Below are positions 42,558 through 50,756 of a DNA stretch of 64,000 nt, piece by piece (the first letter of the stretch is position 1; each line of letters opens with the position of its first letter). A model generated the notes under the pieces. It saw only the letters and a list, made by a program, of their open reading frames with translations. It had not been told where the DNA came from and did not search any database. This DNA is from Dysgonomonas sp. 25 (lineage in GTDB: Bacteria > Bacteroidota > Bacteroidia > Bacteroidales > Dysgonomonadaceae): positions 228,879 through 292,878 of the forward strand of contig NZ_QVMN01000007.1 of the NCBI RefSeq assembly GCF_010501075.1, read 5' to 3'. The position numbers and the translations under genes were made by a program.

Positions 42558-44339
42558 TTATTCCAATGTCCGGGATATTTTGTCGATATTCAGGCTGCGC
42601 GCCATGGCATCGAAGATGTCTTTGTACACCCCTTCCTGCGCATAAACTTCTTCGTGTGTACCCGATTCCACCACCATTCCGTCTTTCATGACATATATGC
42701 GGTCGGAGTCGATAATCTGCGAAATGCTGTGCGAAATAATGATTACCGTACGATTTTTCTTGATAGCATCGAGGCTGTTCTTTATCTGCTCGGTGGAGAC
42801 TGCATCGAGGCTTGCCGTAGGTTCGTCCAGAAAGATTATCGGCGGATTTTTCAGGAACATGCGAGCAATGGCTATCTTCTGCTGCTGCCCGCCCGAAAGG
42901 GCAAGCGCCGAGGTTTGGTACTGTTCGGGGAGCAACATTATCTGATCGTGAATATAGGATTGGCGGGCGGCATTTTCGACTTCCCCGAAGGTGGCATCGG
43001 GTTTCCCGTAGCGGATGTTTTCCTCTATCGTCCCGCTGAATATATGATTCTTTTGCAGCACCAATCCAATATTTTCGCGCAAGAAAGTGGTGTCGTATTC
43101 ATCTAACGGCACTCCATCCAACAGGATTTTCCCCGAATCGGGCTTATAGAACTTGTCCAGCAGGTTGATTAAAGTACTCTTGCCCGCACCGGACAATCCG
43201 ACCAACGCCGTAATCTTGCCCGGCTGTATATGCATATTAATATAATGTAGTGTACGTGTTGCATTGCCGGGATAGGTGAAGTTAACGTTTTCCAGCTGAA
43301 ATTCCCCTTTTATCCGTGCGGGCTTATACGAACCCGAATCTTCGATCTGATGATCGGCATGCAACACTTCGAAGAATCCTTCGGAGTAAATCAAAGCATC
43401 GTTCATCTGGTCGTATATCCGATGCAGTTGGCGGATAGGAGCCGAAACGTTATTAAACAACAGGATGTGAAACATAATCGCCCCTATCGTCATCTGCCCT
43501 GTCAGGACGAAATAGGCGGTCAGTATAATAATTATCACCACGCCGATTTGCTCGATAAAGCTTTTCAGCCCGTCGAAGAAAAAGCTTGTCTTGCGGGTTT
43601 TCATCTGCGTATCAGTCAATGCCGTCTGCAATCCCATCTGTTTCTCGCCCTCGATATGCTCGCGGATAAAGGACTTGATGACAGGGATAGATTCTATTAT
43701 GCTCAGTATTCCCTGACTTTTGTTCTCTCGCAACTCTTTGATTGTCCGCCTTGCATTTTTCAGCTTTTTGGCTTGCAGTTGGCTGACATAATAATAGATA
43801 GGCACGATACACAATCCCACGAGCCCGACATAAAAATTCGCATTGAACATCATTATCAAAGCGACTATGGAATTGGCAAAGAGGGGTAATATATCGATAA
43901 AGAAATTCTGCACAAGGCGCGTCAGACTTTCCACACCCCGGTCTATCCGCGTTTGCAGTTTTCCGGCCTGATTTCCTCCCGATGTGAAGAATGCCATCTG
44001 ATAGGTCAATACCTTTTCGACTACTGCCTGCGCCAAGTCGCGCGAAATAAATATACGCAGTTTCTCGCCGTAATATTTCTGCCCGAACTGGATGAAAGAG
44101 TTTATGATTTCCTTACTAATCAAGATAACGGATATCATTATCAATACATTCAGTCCTTCCTGCAACATGCGATGCTGTTCGACCAAACCGTTTATCTCGT
44201 CTACCGTATATCGCAATACCCACGCGTTGACCTGCGCCGTCAACGAGCCGATAAACGTCAGCACCAATGCAAATACAACCAGCCACCTGTATGGTTTCAC
44301 ATACGGCCAAAGGTTCTTGAATAATTGTAACAAATTCAT
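42558..44339 (-). CDS. ABC transporter with fused permease and ATPase domains (exporter type)
   Basis: A 593-aa half-transporter. Residues about 1-315 form six transmembrane helices of the type I exporter fold. Residues about 340-580 form the ATPase: Walker A GLSGAGKST, Q-loop VLQKNHIFSG, signature LSGGQQQKIAIARM, Walker B PIIFLDEPTASLD and switch IISHS. It would act as a homodimer exporting lipid, peptide or drug. The substrate is unknown. It lies 124 bases upstream of the DUF5686 gene on the same strand, with no close partner gene. Confidence 0.93.
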   Translation of the reverse strand: MNLLQLFKNLWPYVKPYRWLVVFALVLTFIGSLTAQVNAWVLRYTVDEINGLVEQHRMLQEGLNVLIMISVILISKEIINSFIQFGQKYYGEKLRIFISRDLAQAVVEKVLTYQMAFFTSGGNQAGKLQTRIDRGVESLTRLVQNFFIDILPLFANSIVALIMMFNANFYVGLVGLCIVPIYYYVSQLQAKKLKNARRTIKELRENKSQGILSIIESIPVIKSFIREHIEGEKQMGLQTALTDTQMKTRKTSFFFDGLKSFIEQIGVVIIIILTAYFVLTGQMTIGAIMFHILLFNNVSAPIRQLHRIYDQMNDALIYSEGFFEVLHADHQIEDSGSYKPARIKGEFQLENVNFTYPGNATRTLHYINMHIQPGKITALVGLSGAGKSTLINLLDKFYKPDSGKILLDGVPLDEYDTTFLRENIGLVLQKNHIFSGTIEENIRYGKPDATFGEVENAARQSYIHDQIMLLPEQYQTSALALSGGQQQKIAIARMFLKNPPIIFLDEPTASLDAVSTEQIKNSLDAIKKNRTVIIISHSISQIIDSDRIYVMKDGMVVESGTHEEVYAQEGVYKDIFDAMARSLNIDKISRTLE

Positions 44340-44540
44340 CCCGAAACGTCTTTTAGTATATAAAACGATTGGCAGAGATTTTTGTTTTAAACCGAAATCT
44401 GTTGTTTCATGCTATTAAAATGTCAACAATATACAGCTTTTCACTTCATTCTATTCCTTTTACATCAAAAACCGATTGATTTATAATATTTATTTATATT
44501 TTTGCGCTGGTAAAATAACAGCCAAGTTAAAACAAAACAA

Positions 44541-45929
44541 ATGTTGACAGTAGAAAAGATTGGCGGAACTTCCATGTCTCAATTCAACGAAGTTCTGAAT
44601 AATATAATAATCGGCAAGCGGAAACCCGACGAATTATATAACCGTATATTCGTCGTCTCGGCCTATAATAATGTAACTAACTGGCTACTGGAACATAAAA
44701 AAACGGGCGAACCGGGAGTATATGTCCAATTCCTCGAGAATGCCGATTACAGTATCGGCCTCGATAGCGTTTGCATGCGATTGCTCGAAATAAACCAGCA
44801 ATTTGCTGAAATAGGATTAGATCTGGTGGCTGCCGAAGAGTTTATCTCGCACCGTATAAAGATGGCCAAGACTATGCTTTACAGCCTGAGTGGCGTGATG
44901 GCATCCGGTTACGTAAAAACCGAAGATATCTGCCTTGCTGCCCGCGAAATACTCGCCTCCATCGGCGAATCGCATTCGGCATGGAACTCGGCGAATATCC
45001 TCCAGAACAACGGCATAGAGGCTCGCTTTATAGACCTCTGCGGATTCAACGATTCGTTGCCGCTGACTATCGACGAGCGCATCCACAAAGCTTTCAAAGG
45101 AATCGATTTCAGCCAGACGCTTTGCATCGCTACCGGCTACACCAAAGGTATAGAAGGCATTATGCGTGCTTTCGACCGTGGCTATACGGAAGTCACTTTC
45201 AGCAAGATTGCCGTAGAAGTCAAGGCCGACGAAGCGATTATCCATAAGGAATACCACCTTTCGAGCGCCGATCCTAACATTGTAGGAGTCAATAAGGTTG
45301 TTCCGGTGGGACAAACCAACTTTATCATTGCCGATCAGCTGGCCGATATAGGTATGGAAGCCATTCACCCGAAAGCATCGAAACCCCTCGAACGGGCAAA
45401 TATAAATATACGTATCAAAAACACGTTCGAGCCGGAACATCCGGGAACACTTATCTCTAAGGATTATGTTTCGGAAGTGCCGAAAATAGAAATCGTATCG
45501 GGAACAAATAAGGTATTAGGAATTGAAATTCACGATCCGATGATGGTAGGCGAGGTAGGTTTCGACTTGCGCATCATGCAGCTCTTTGAGAAGCATGGCG
45601 TCAGCTATATTCTGAAATCGACCAATGCGAACTCTATCACCATGATCGTTTGGGACAACTATAAATCGAGGGAACTGATAGCCGATCTCGAGCGTAATTT
45701 TTATCAGGTAACCACCGAACGGGTAGCCATCGTGTGCGTAATGGGGACTAATATTGCCATCCCCGGATTCCTTTACAGGGCAGCCAAAGCGCTATACGAA
45801 GGAGGTATCAACGTCGAGAGTTTCGGTCAATCGCTCCGGCAGGTCAATATGCAGTTCGTTATCAGGCGCGAGCATTACGAAAATGCCGTCAGATCGCTCA
45901 ACGACGCCTTGTGCCTCGGACAAAATTGA
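44541..45929 (+). CDS. Aspartate kinase (KIGGTS type)
   Basis: A 462-aa enzyme that phosphorylates aspartate, the entry step to lysine, threonine, methionine and diaminopimelate. The kinase domain spans about 1-300: the N-terminal site reads VEKIGGTSMS rather than the usual KFGGTS, as in the aspartokinases associated with ectoine clusters. Later come VVSAYNNVTNWLL, FSKIAVEVKADEAIIHKEYHLSSADPN and MEAIHPKASKPLE. Two ACT domains follow (about 310-460, KVLGIEIHDPMMVGEVGFD and VAIVCVMGTNIAIPGFLYRAAKALYEGGINVESFGQS), so feedback control is likely. A TATTTTTG -7 box lies at 44497-44504. No ectoine genes are adjacent. Confidence 0.92.
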   Translation: MLTVEKIGGTSMSQFNEVLNNIIIGKRKPDELYNRIFVVSAYNNVTNWLLEHKKTGEPGVYVQFLENADYSIGLDSVCMRLLEINQQFAEIGLDLVAAEEFISHRIKMAKTMLYSLSGVMASGYVKTEDICLAAREILASIGESHSAWNSANILQNNGIEARFIDLCGFNDSLPLTIDERIHKAFKGIDFSQTLCIATGYTKGIEGIMRAFDRGYTEVTFSKIAVEVKADEAIIHKEYHLSSADPNIVGVNKVVPVGQTNFIIADQLADIGMEAIHPKASKPLERANINIRIKNTFEPEHPGTLISKDYVSEVPKIEIVSGTNKVLGIEIHDPMMVGEVGFDLRIMQLFEKHGVSYILKSTNANSITMIVWDNYKSRELIADLERNFYQVTTERVAIVCVMGTNIAIPGFLYRAAKALYEGGINVESFGQSLRQVNMQFVIRREHYENAVRSLNDALCLGQN

Positions 45930-46308
45930 TGTTTTTTTCTAATAAAAAAGCGCATAATATCGAATTTTATTTTAAATTTGTCTCTCGACAAAAAAATGAT
46001 GGATGCTGTTGATACCTGTAAAACGCTGTTATATTATTATATCATTGGAATATATTATACTAAGTGAGGACGAATTCCGTTTAGAATGAGATGGAATATG
46101 AAAGGTTCCGAGTTAGCTTTAAACAGTTAAAAATATTACTAAATATTGCAATAATGCGGAACCAAGCCATTGAAAAACAAAATGGATTCGTATATTTGTA
46201 TGTTTTAATGCGTTAAAAATACAAATTTCAGCAATAGCAAACTGAATATCAAAACAATAAACTAAACTATAAAATTAATTTACTAAACTAATTTATTTTT
46301 TTATCACT
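45930..46308. other. Intergenic region upstream of the TonB operon
   Basis: Two plus-strand promoter-like boxes are visible: TAAATTTG (45973-45980) and TATATTTG (46191-46198). The second is about 118 bases before the exbB ATG. Between them there is no gene; the first may drive a long leader or a small RNA. The last 90 bases before exbB are almost pure A/T. Confidence 0.45.
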
Positions 46309-47121
46309 ATGGAAGCTAATAAAAAACCAACAAAAGCAAGATCAAAAGGTCTTTCATCAGGATGGATTATCGTTGGATGCGCTATTGTCGCAGCCGTATT
46401 TTTCTTCGGATATTGTGGTCATCCGATGCACATGGACGAAAGAGGTATACATCCAATCGACCTATTCGGTACATTGTACCAGGGTGGAGTCGTTATTCCT
46501 TGCGTATTAACACTCCTCTTCACAGTAATATGTCTTGCTGTAGAAAGATTTTTTGCACTTAACAGAGCGAGCGGTAAAGGTAGCATTGCTAAATTTGTCG
46601 TAGCTGCTAAACACAAACTCGAAAAAGGCGACATCGACGGAGCAAGCAAACTTTGCGACGAACAAAAAGGATCTGTAGCTAATATCCTCAAAGCAGGATT
46701 AGTAAGATATAAAGATGTTGAAACAATTACAGACAAAAACAACGCTGAAAAAGCTGAAATGATTCAGAAAGAAATCGAGGAAGCAACTACTTTGGAATTG
46801 CCTTACCTTGAAAAGAACCTGAACATCATCGCTGCTATTTCATCTTTGGGTACACTCTTCGGACTCTTCGGAACGGTAGTCGGTATGATCAAATCATTCC
46901 AGGCGATGGGACAAGACGGAGCTCCGGATTCAACTCAGTTGGCGATTGGTATCTCTGAGGCCTTGATGAACACGGCTGCAGGTATCGGTACTGGTGCGCT
47001 TGCTATCATTTTCTATACATATTTTACAGGTAGAATTGCCAGCATGACAAATGCTGTTGACGAAATTGGTTTCGCTATCGGTCAGACTTATACTGAAAAA
47101 CACGGTGGTATAACTAAATAA
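46309..47121 (+). CDS. exbB: ExbB/TolQ/MotA-type proton channel
   Basis: A 270-aa inner-membrane protein of the TonB energising complex. Helices lie at about 18-35 (an extra N-terminal one), 58-80, 170-195 and 213-240. The channel signature is visible in LNIIAAISSLGTLFGLFGTVVGMIKSFQAMG and ALMNTAAGIGTGALAIIFYTYF. It forms a ring around two ExbD chains and passes protons to drive TonB. First gene of a co-directional run exbB-exbD-exbD-tonB with short gaps (25-76 bases). It would energise transporters such as the SusC protein of the glycan locus. Confidence 0.93.
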   Translation: MEANKKPTKARSKGLSSGWIIVGCAIVAAVFFFGYCGHPMHMDERGIHPIDLFGTLYQGGVVIPCVLTLLFTVICLAVERFFALNRASGKGSIAKFVVAAKHKLEKGDIDGASKLCDEQKGSVANILKAGLVRYKDVETITDKNNAEKAEMIQKEIEEATTLELPYLEKNLNIIAAISSLGTLFGLFGTVVGMIKSFQAMGQDGAPDSTQLAIGISEALMNTAAGIGTGALAIIFYTYFTGRIASMTNAVDEIGFAIGQTYTEKHGGITK

Positions 47122-47197
47122 TTTCAATTAACAAAGTTTCACACTTTCGGGTGTGGAATCGATTAATAATTCTACTCAATAAAACAAAAAGAGAAAT

Positions 47198-47821
47198 ATG
47201 GCAAAAGGAAAAAAACACGATATATTCATCGACATGACAGCCATGAGCGATGTGTGTGTACTCTTGCTTACTTTCTTCATGTTGACAGCAACATTTAAAC
47301 CGAAAGAGCCAGTTGAAATTATTGCACCTCAATCTGTATCGGAAACAAAGGTACCTGAACATAATGTCGTAACAATTCTTATCGACATTGAAGGCCAAGT
47401 GTTTATGCAGGTAGATGGCGACAATAACAAAAGTGCCCTTCTCAATAAAGTAGCTGCCGCTTACGGTCTTAAATTGAATGAGAAACAGCGTAAATCATTT
47501 ATCACACAACCTTCGATAGGTGTTGCGATAAAAGATCTTCCCGCTTTTCTGAATTTGAGTATGACAGAGCAGGATCAGGCAATGAAGAAATTAGGGATCC
47601 CTACGGATACAGCAGGTGGCGCTCGTAACGAGTTAGCCGACTGGATTCGTTTCGCAAGAGAAATAAACGAAGATGAAATAAAATTCGGTATCAAAGCAGA
47701 CGCCAATACACCTTATCCTAAGGTGGACCTCGTGATGAAGACAATGGTAGCTCAAAAAGCGAACCGTTACAGCCTCATGACAAGTTTGAGAGCGATGCCG
47801 GATATTGCAGCGTCTAATTAG
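47198..47821 (+). CDS. exbD: ExbD/TolR-type protein, first copy
   Basis: A 207-aa protein with a short cytoplasmic N-terminus, one transmembrane helix (about 14-33, DVCVLLLTFFMLTATF) and a periplasmic domain. The essential membrane Asp is present in IDMTAMSDV. The periplasmic part (about 40-205) is longer than in proteobacterial ExbD (about 140 aa), as usual for Bacteroidota. It pairs with the second ExbD encoded next, which differs in sequence, so the ExbB ring could hold one of each. Confidence 0.9.
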   Translation: MAKGKKHDIFIDMTAMSDVCVLLLTFFMLTATFKPKEPVEIIAPQSVSETKVPEHNVVTILIDIEGQVFMQVDGDNNKSALLNKVAAAYGLKLNEKQRKSFITQPSIGVAIKDLPAFLNLSMTEQDQAMKKLGIPTDTAGGARNELADWIRFAREINEDEIKFGIKADANTPYPKVDLVMKTMVAQKANRYSLMTSLRAMPDIAASN

Positions 47822-47846
47822 TAACAAAACATAAAAGAACAGAAAA

Positions 47847-48515
47847 ATGGCAAGTGTAGATACTGGCGGTGGGGAACAGAAAAAAGGTAAACCCCAACAG
47901 AAAACACTTCGGGTAGATTTTACGCCGATGGTGGACATGCTGATGTTGCTTATTACTTTCTTCATGTTTTGTACTACTTTGGCAAAACCGCAGGTAATGG
48001 ATATTGTGATGCCATCGGACGATAAAACCCTGAAAGAAGAAGAAAAAGATCAGGTGAAAGCGTCTAAAGCTATTACAGTATTGCTCGGACAGGATGATAA
48101 AGTTTATTATTACACCGGACAAATTACCACTGACTCTTATAGCGATTATACTACGCTTAAAGAAACAGACTTTTCGGCAAAAGGGGTTCGTTCCGTTCTC
48201 CTTAGTCGCAATGCGGATGCTGTAAGAAAAATGCAAGAACTGAAAGAGAAAAAAGCAAATGACAGAAGGATGACGGAGGAAGACTTTAAAAAGCAAGCCA
48301 ACGAAATCAAAAACGACAAAGAGGCTCAGGTTGTTATCATAAAAGCGACAGAAGAAGCGAAATATGAAAACCTGGTCGACATTCTCGATGAAATGCAGAT
48401 TTGCAGTATAGGTAAATATGCAATTGTGGATATTACTGATGGAGACAAATTTTTGATAGAGAACCTGAAGACCAAAGGAGAATATGGTAGTCAGCATCTT
48501 GCTCCTAAGCAATAA
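47847..48515 (+). CDS. exbD: ExbD/TolR-type protein, second copy
   Basis: A 222-aa ExbD-like protein. The signature RVDFTPMVDMLMLLITFFMFCTTL contains the essential Asp of the single transmembrane helix (about 27-45). The periplasmic part contains a highly charged helical insert (RKMQELKEKKANDRRMTEEDFKKQANEIKNDKE, about 130-160) that the first copy lacks, and ends in VDILDEMQICSIGKYAIVDIT, the normal ExbD fold. It lies 25 bases after the first exbD and 24 before tonB. Confidence 0.9.
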   Translation: MASVDTGGGEQKKGKPQQKTLRVDFTPMVDMLMLLITFFMFCTTLAKPQVMDIVMPSDDKTLKEEEKDQVKASKAITVLLGQDDKVYYYTGQITTDSYSDYTTLKETDFSAKGVRSVLLSRNADAVRKMQELKEKKANDRRMTEEDFKKQANEIKNDKEAQVVIIKATEEAKYENLVDILDEMQICSIGKYAIVDITDGDKFLIENLKTKGEYGSQHLAPKQ

Positions 48516-48539
48516 AGAATCGTGTTAAAATAAGAAACT

Positions 48540-49373
48540 ATGGGAAAAGATATTAATATTGATTCTAGTGAATGGGTAGACCTTGTCTTCGACGGAAGAA
48601 ACAAGCAATACGGAGCATACCACTTGCGTCAGACATCGGACAAACGTTATGTAGTAGCATACATTGCAGTGATTATATTTGTCATCCTTTTGGCTGTAGT
48701 GCCAAGATTGATAAGTGCTGTAAGTGAGCTCGCTAACAGAAACAGGGTTGAGAACATAGACGAAGACTTCGCTCTCTCGAAAGTTGAGATGGACCAACAG
48801 GTTCCGGAAGAAAACATCGTGAAAGAAGAAGTTGCTCCTCCGCCTCCACCTTTGAAATCGACTATCAAATTTACGCCTCCTGTTATCAAGAAGGACGAAG
48901 AGGTAGCCGAAGACAAAGAAATGAAAGCGGTGAGTGAAGTTCTCGAAACCAAACTTCAAGTTTCGATGGCAGACGTAAAAGGTACCGACGAAAAATTTGG
49001 TGTGGACATTGCAACACTGAAAGACCATAAGGTTGTGATGCAAGAGAAACCCCAAGAAAAACCGTTCACTACTGTAGAACAGATGCCAACTTTCCCTGGC
49101 GGAGAAGGTGAAATGAACAAATTTATCCGTAACAACCTGAAATACCCTATCTCTGCACAAGAGAACAGTATCCAGGGACGTGTAACAGTTCGTTTCGTTG
49201 TAACTGCTTCAGGAGAGATTTCAGATGTAAGAGTATTGAAGGGTATCGACCCTGCCTGCGACAGAGAAGCTGTGCGCGTGGTGAAATCGATGCCGAAATG
49301 GATCCCGGGTAAGCAAAATGGACGTCAAGTAGCCGTTTATTTTACATTGCCTATCGTATTCAAACTTCAATAA
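48540..49373 (+). CDS. tonB: TonB energy transducer
   Basis: A 277-aa TonB. Residues 1-35 are a cytoplasmic stretch with the Bacteroidota motif VDLVFDGRNKQYGAYHLRQ, the transmembrane helix is about 40-60, a Pro- and Lys/Glu-rich spacer (APPPPPLKSTIKFTPP) spans the periplasm, and residues about 185-277 form the TonB C-terminal domain (FPGGEGEMNKFIRNNLKYP, GRVTVRFVVTASGEISDVRVLKG, MPKWIPGKQNGRQVAVYFTLPIVF). It pulls on TonB boxes of outer-membrane transporters. A terminator follows at 49433-49469. Confidence 0.95.
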   Translation: MGKDINIDSSEWVDLVFDGRNKQYGAYHLRQTSDKRYVVAYIAVIIFVILLAVVPRLISAVSELANRNRVENIDEDFALSKVEMDQQVPEENIVKEEVAPPPPPLKSTIKFTPPVIKKDEEVAEDKEMKAVSEVLETKLQVSMADVKGTDEKFGVDIATLKDHKVVMQEKPQEKPFTTVEQMPTFPGGEGEMNKFIRNNLKYPISAQENSIQGRVTVRFVVTASGEISDVRVLKGIDPACDREAVRVVKSMPKWIPGKQNGRQVAVYFTLPIVFKLQ

Positions 49374-49432
49374 TTATTCAATGTTTTCAAACTGAGGTCT
49401 GAAAATGACATTAGAATAGAAATACAAAGTAG

Positions 49433-49469
49433 AAAGAAGAGAAGCTGGATAACATCTTCTCTTCTTTTT
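49433..49469 (+). terminator. Terminator after tonB
   Basis: AAAGAAGAGAAG (49433-49444) pairs perfectly with CTTCTCTTCTTT (49456-49467) around an 11-base loop, followed by T. It lies 60 bases after the tonB stop. Confidence 0.75.
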
Positions 49470-49481
49470 CGAATTTAGAAA

Positions 49482-49691
49482 ATGGACAATAACAAAGAAA
49501 AAGACAAAAAAAGTTTCAGATTTATATGGAGTTTACTCATGGTATTCATCTATATGGGTATAGCATACCTATTCACAATGACACCGATTTTTGAGGATAA
49601 AATAGATTGGAATATACGAGTAGGAATAGCTATATTGGTCACAATATATGCAATAATCAGAGGATATCGTCTCTGGAAATTAGGAAAATAA
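49482..49691 (+). CDS. Small two-helix membrane protein
   Basis: A 69-aa protein with a charged N-terminus (MDNNKEKDKKSFRF) and two hydrophobic helices (about 15-33 and 45-61), ending in basic residues. It is a member of no family I can name, but similar small proteins follow the tonB operon in other Bacteroidales as I recall. It starts only 12 bases after the terminator and 37 before the PstS-like gene. It may assist the TonB machinery or the binding protein, but nothing in the sequence proves this. Confidence 0.65.
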   Translation: MDNNKEKDKKSFRFIWSLLMVFIYMGIAYLFTMTPIFEDKIDWNIRVGIAILVTIYAIIRGYRLWKLGK

Positions 49692-49728
49692 AATCTGAAA
49701 AACAAAAATCTTTATAAATAAGACGCTT

Positions 49729-50706
49729 ATGAAAAAACTTGGATTCATTCTATGTATTTCGACTATAATTGTTTTTTTCACCTCCTGTTACGAAAACAAG
49801 TCGACACGGACTGATACTATGACCAGCGGTATAGCTGAAATAGTAGTGGACGAGTGTATGGCGCCCATCATAGACGAACAGATAAACGTATTCGAGGCAC
49901 TATACCCGAATGCGACAATTATCCCTACCTACACCAACGAGTACGATGCATACCAGATGTTAGTAAACGACAGTATGCGCCTCATCATCGGAGCACGCGA
50001 ACTTACTCCGGGAGAAGAGGCAAAAATAAAAGCACGCGAACAGCGTGTATTAACTCACAAAATAGCTGTCGACGGGGTAGCAATCATTGTAAATCCTCAG
50101 AACAAGTTATCATACCTCTCGACTGCCGATCTAAAAAAAGTATTTACCGGGCAAGCAACCAATTGGAAAGATATACACCCAGGTTCGAAATTGGGTAATA
50201 TATCTGTCGTATTCGACAGCCCCAACTCAAGTACTGTCCGCTTCATACAAGACTCGATATGCCGCAAAGATCCGCTCGGATCGAATGTAAAAGCCATATC
50301 TAAAGATACAGCCACTATAAATATCAATGAAAAAACCCCCAACCAGAGGGTATTGGATTACGTTTCATCTACGCCTAATGCAATGGGTGTAATAGGGGTA
50401 AACTGGATAAGCAACCCGACGGACACTACAAGCCTCAGCTTCATAAACGGCATAAAAGTGCTGGCTGTGAGCAAGGACGAAGTAGCAACGCCGGACAACA
50501 GCTACCAGCCTTATCCGTATCAGTTTGCATTAAATCAATATCCACTGCAAAGAGATATTTATATAATAATAACAGATCCCAGTGGTGGATTACCCTCAGG
50601 ATTTGTTAATTTTGTTACAAAAGAAAAAGGACAACGCATCATACTCAAGGCTGGATTACTTCCGGCAACACAATTAACGCGTTTGGTCCGCATAACAACC
50701 GATTAG
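49729..50706 (+). CDS. PstS-like substrate-binding lipoprotein
   Basis: A 325-aa lipoprotein (Cys20 in VFFTSCYEN). The fold is that of the phosphate-binding PstS family: IAEIVVDECMAPIIDEQINVFEALYPNATI, VDGVAIIVNPQNKLSYLSTADLKKVFTGQATNWKDI and RVLDYVSSTPNAMGVIGVNWI. No pst permease is near. In Bacteroidota such proteins are found beside ExbBD-TonB and TPR genes, so it may serve the TonB complex rather than phosphate uptake. The following TPR gene begins 50 bases later, and the two are probably one transcript. Confidence 0.82.
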   Translation: MKKLGFILCISTIIVFFTSCYENKSTRTDTMTSGIAEIVVDECMAPIIDEQINVFEALYPNATIIPTYTNEYDAYQMLVNDSMRLIIGARELTPGEEAKIKAREQRVLTHKIAVDGVAIIVNPQNKLSYLSTADLKKVFTGQATNWKDIHPGSKLGNISVVFDSPNSSTVRFIQDSICRKDPLGSNVKAISKDTATININEKTPNQRVLDYVSSTPNAMGVIGVNWISNPTDTTSLSFINGIKVLAVSKDEVATPDNSYQPYPYQFALNQYPLQRDIYIIITDPSGGLPSGFVNFVTKEKGQRIILKAGLLPATQLTRLVRITTD

Positions 50707-50756
50707 AAATTAAATTTATTAAACCTGAAATAATAACCTTGAAAATAAATAAAAGT

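Noticed and set aside
44817-45440. 207-codon frame antisense to the aspartate kinase gene
   Set aside because: Lies wholly inside a gene with complete kinase and ACT domains.
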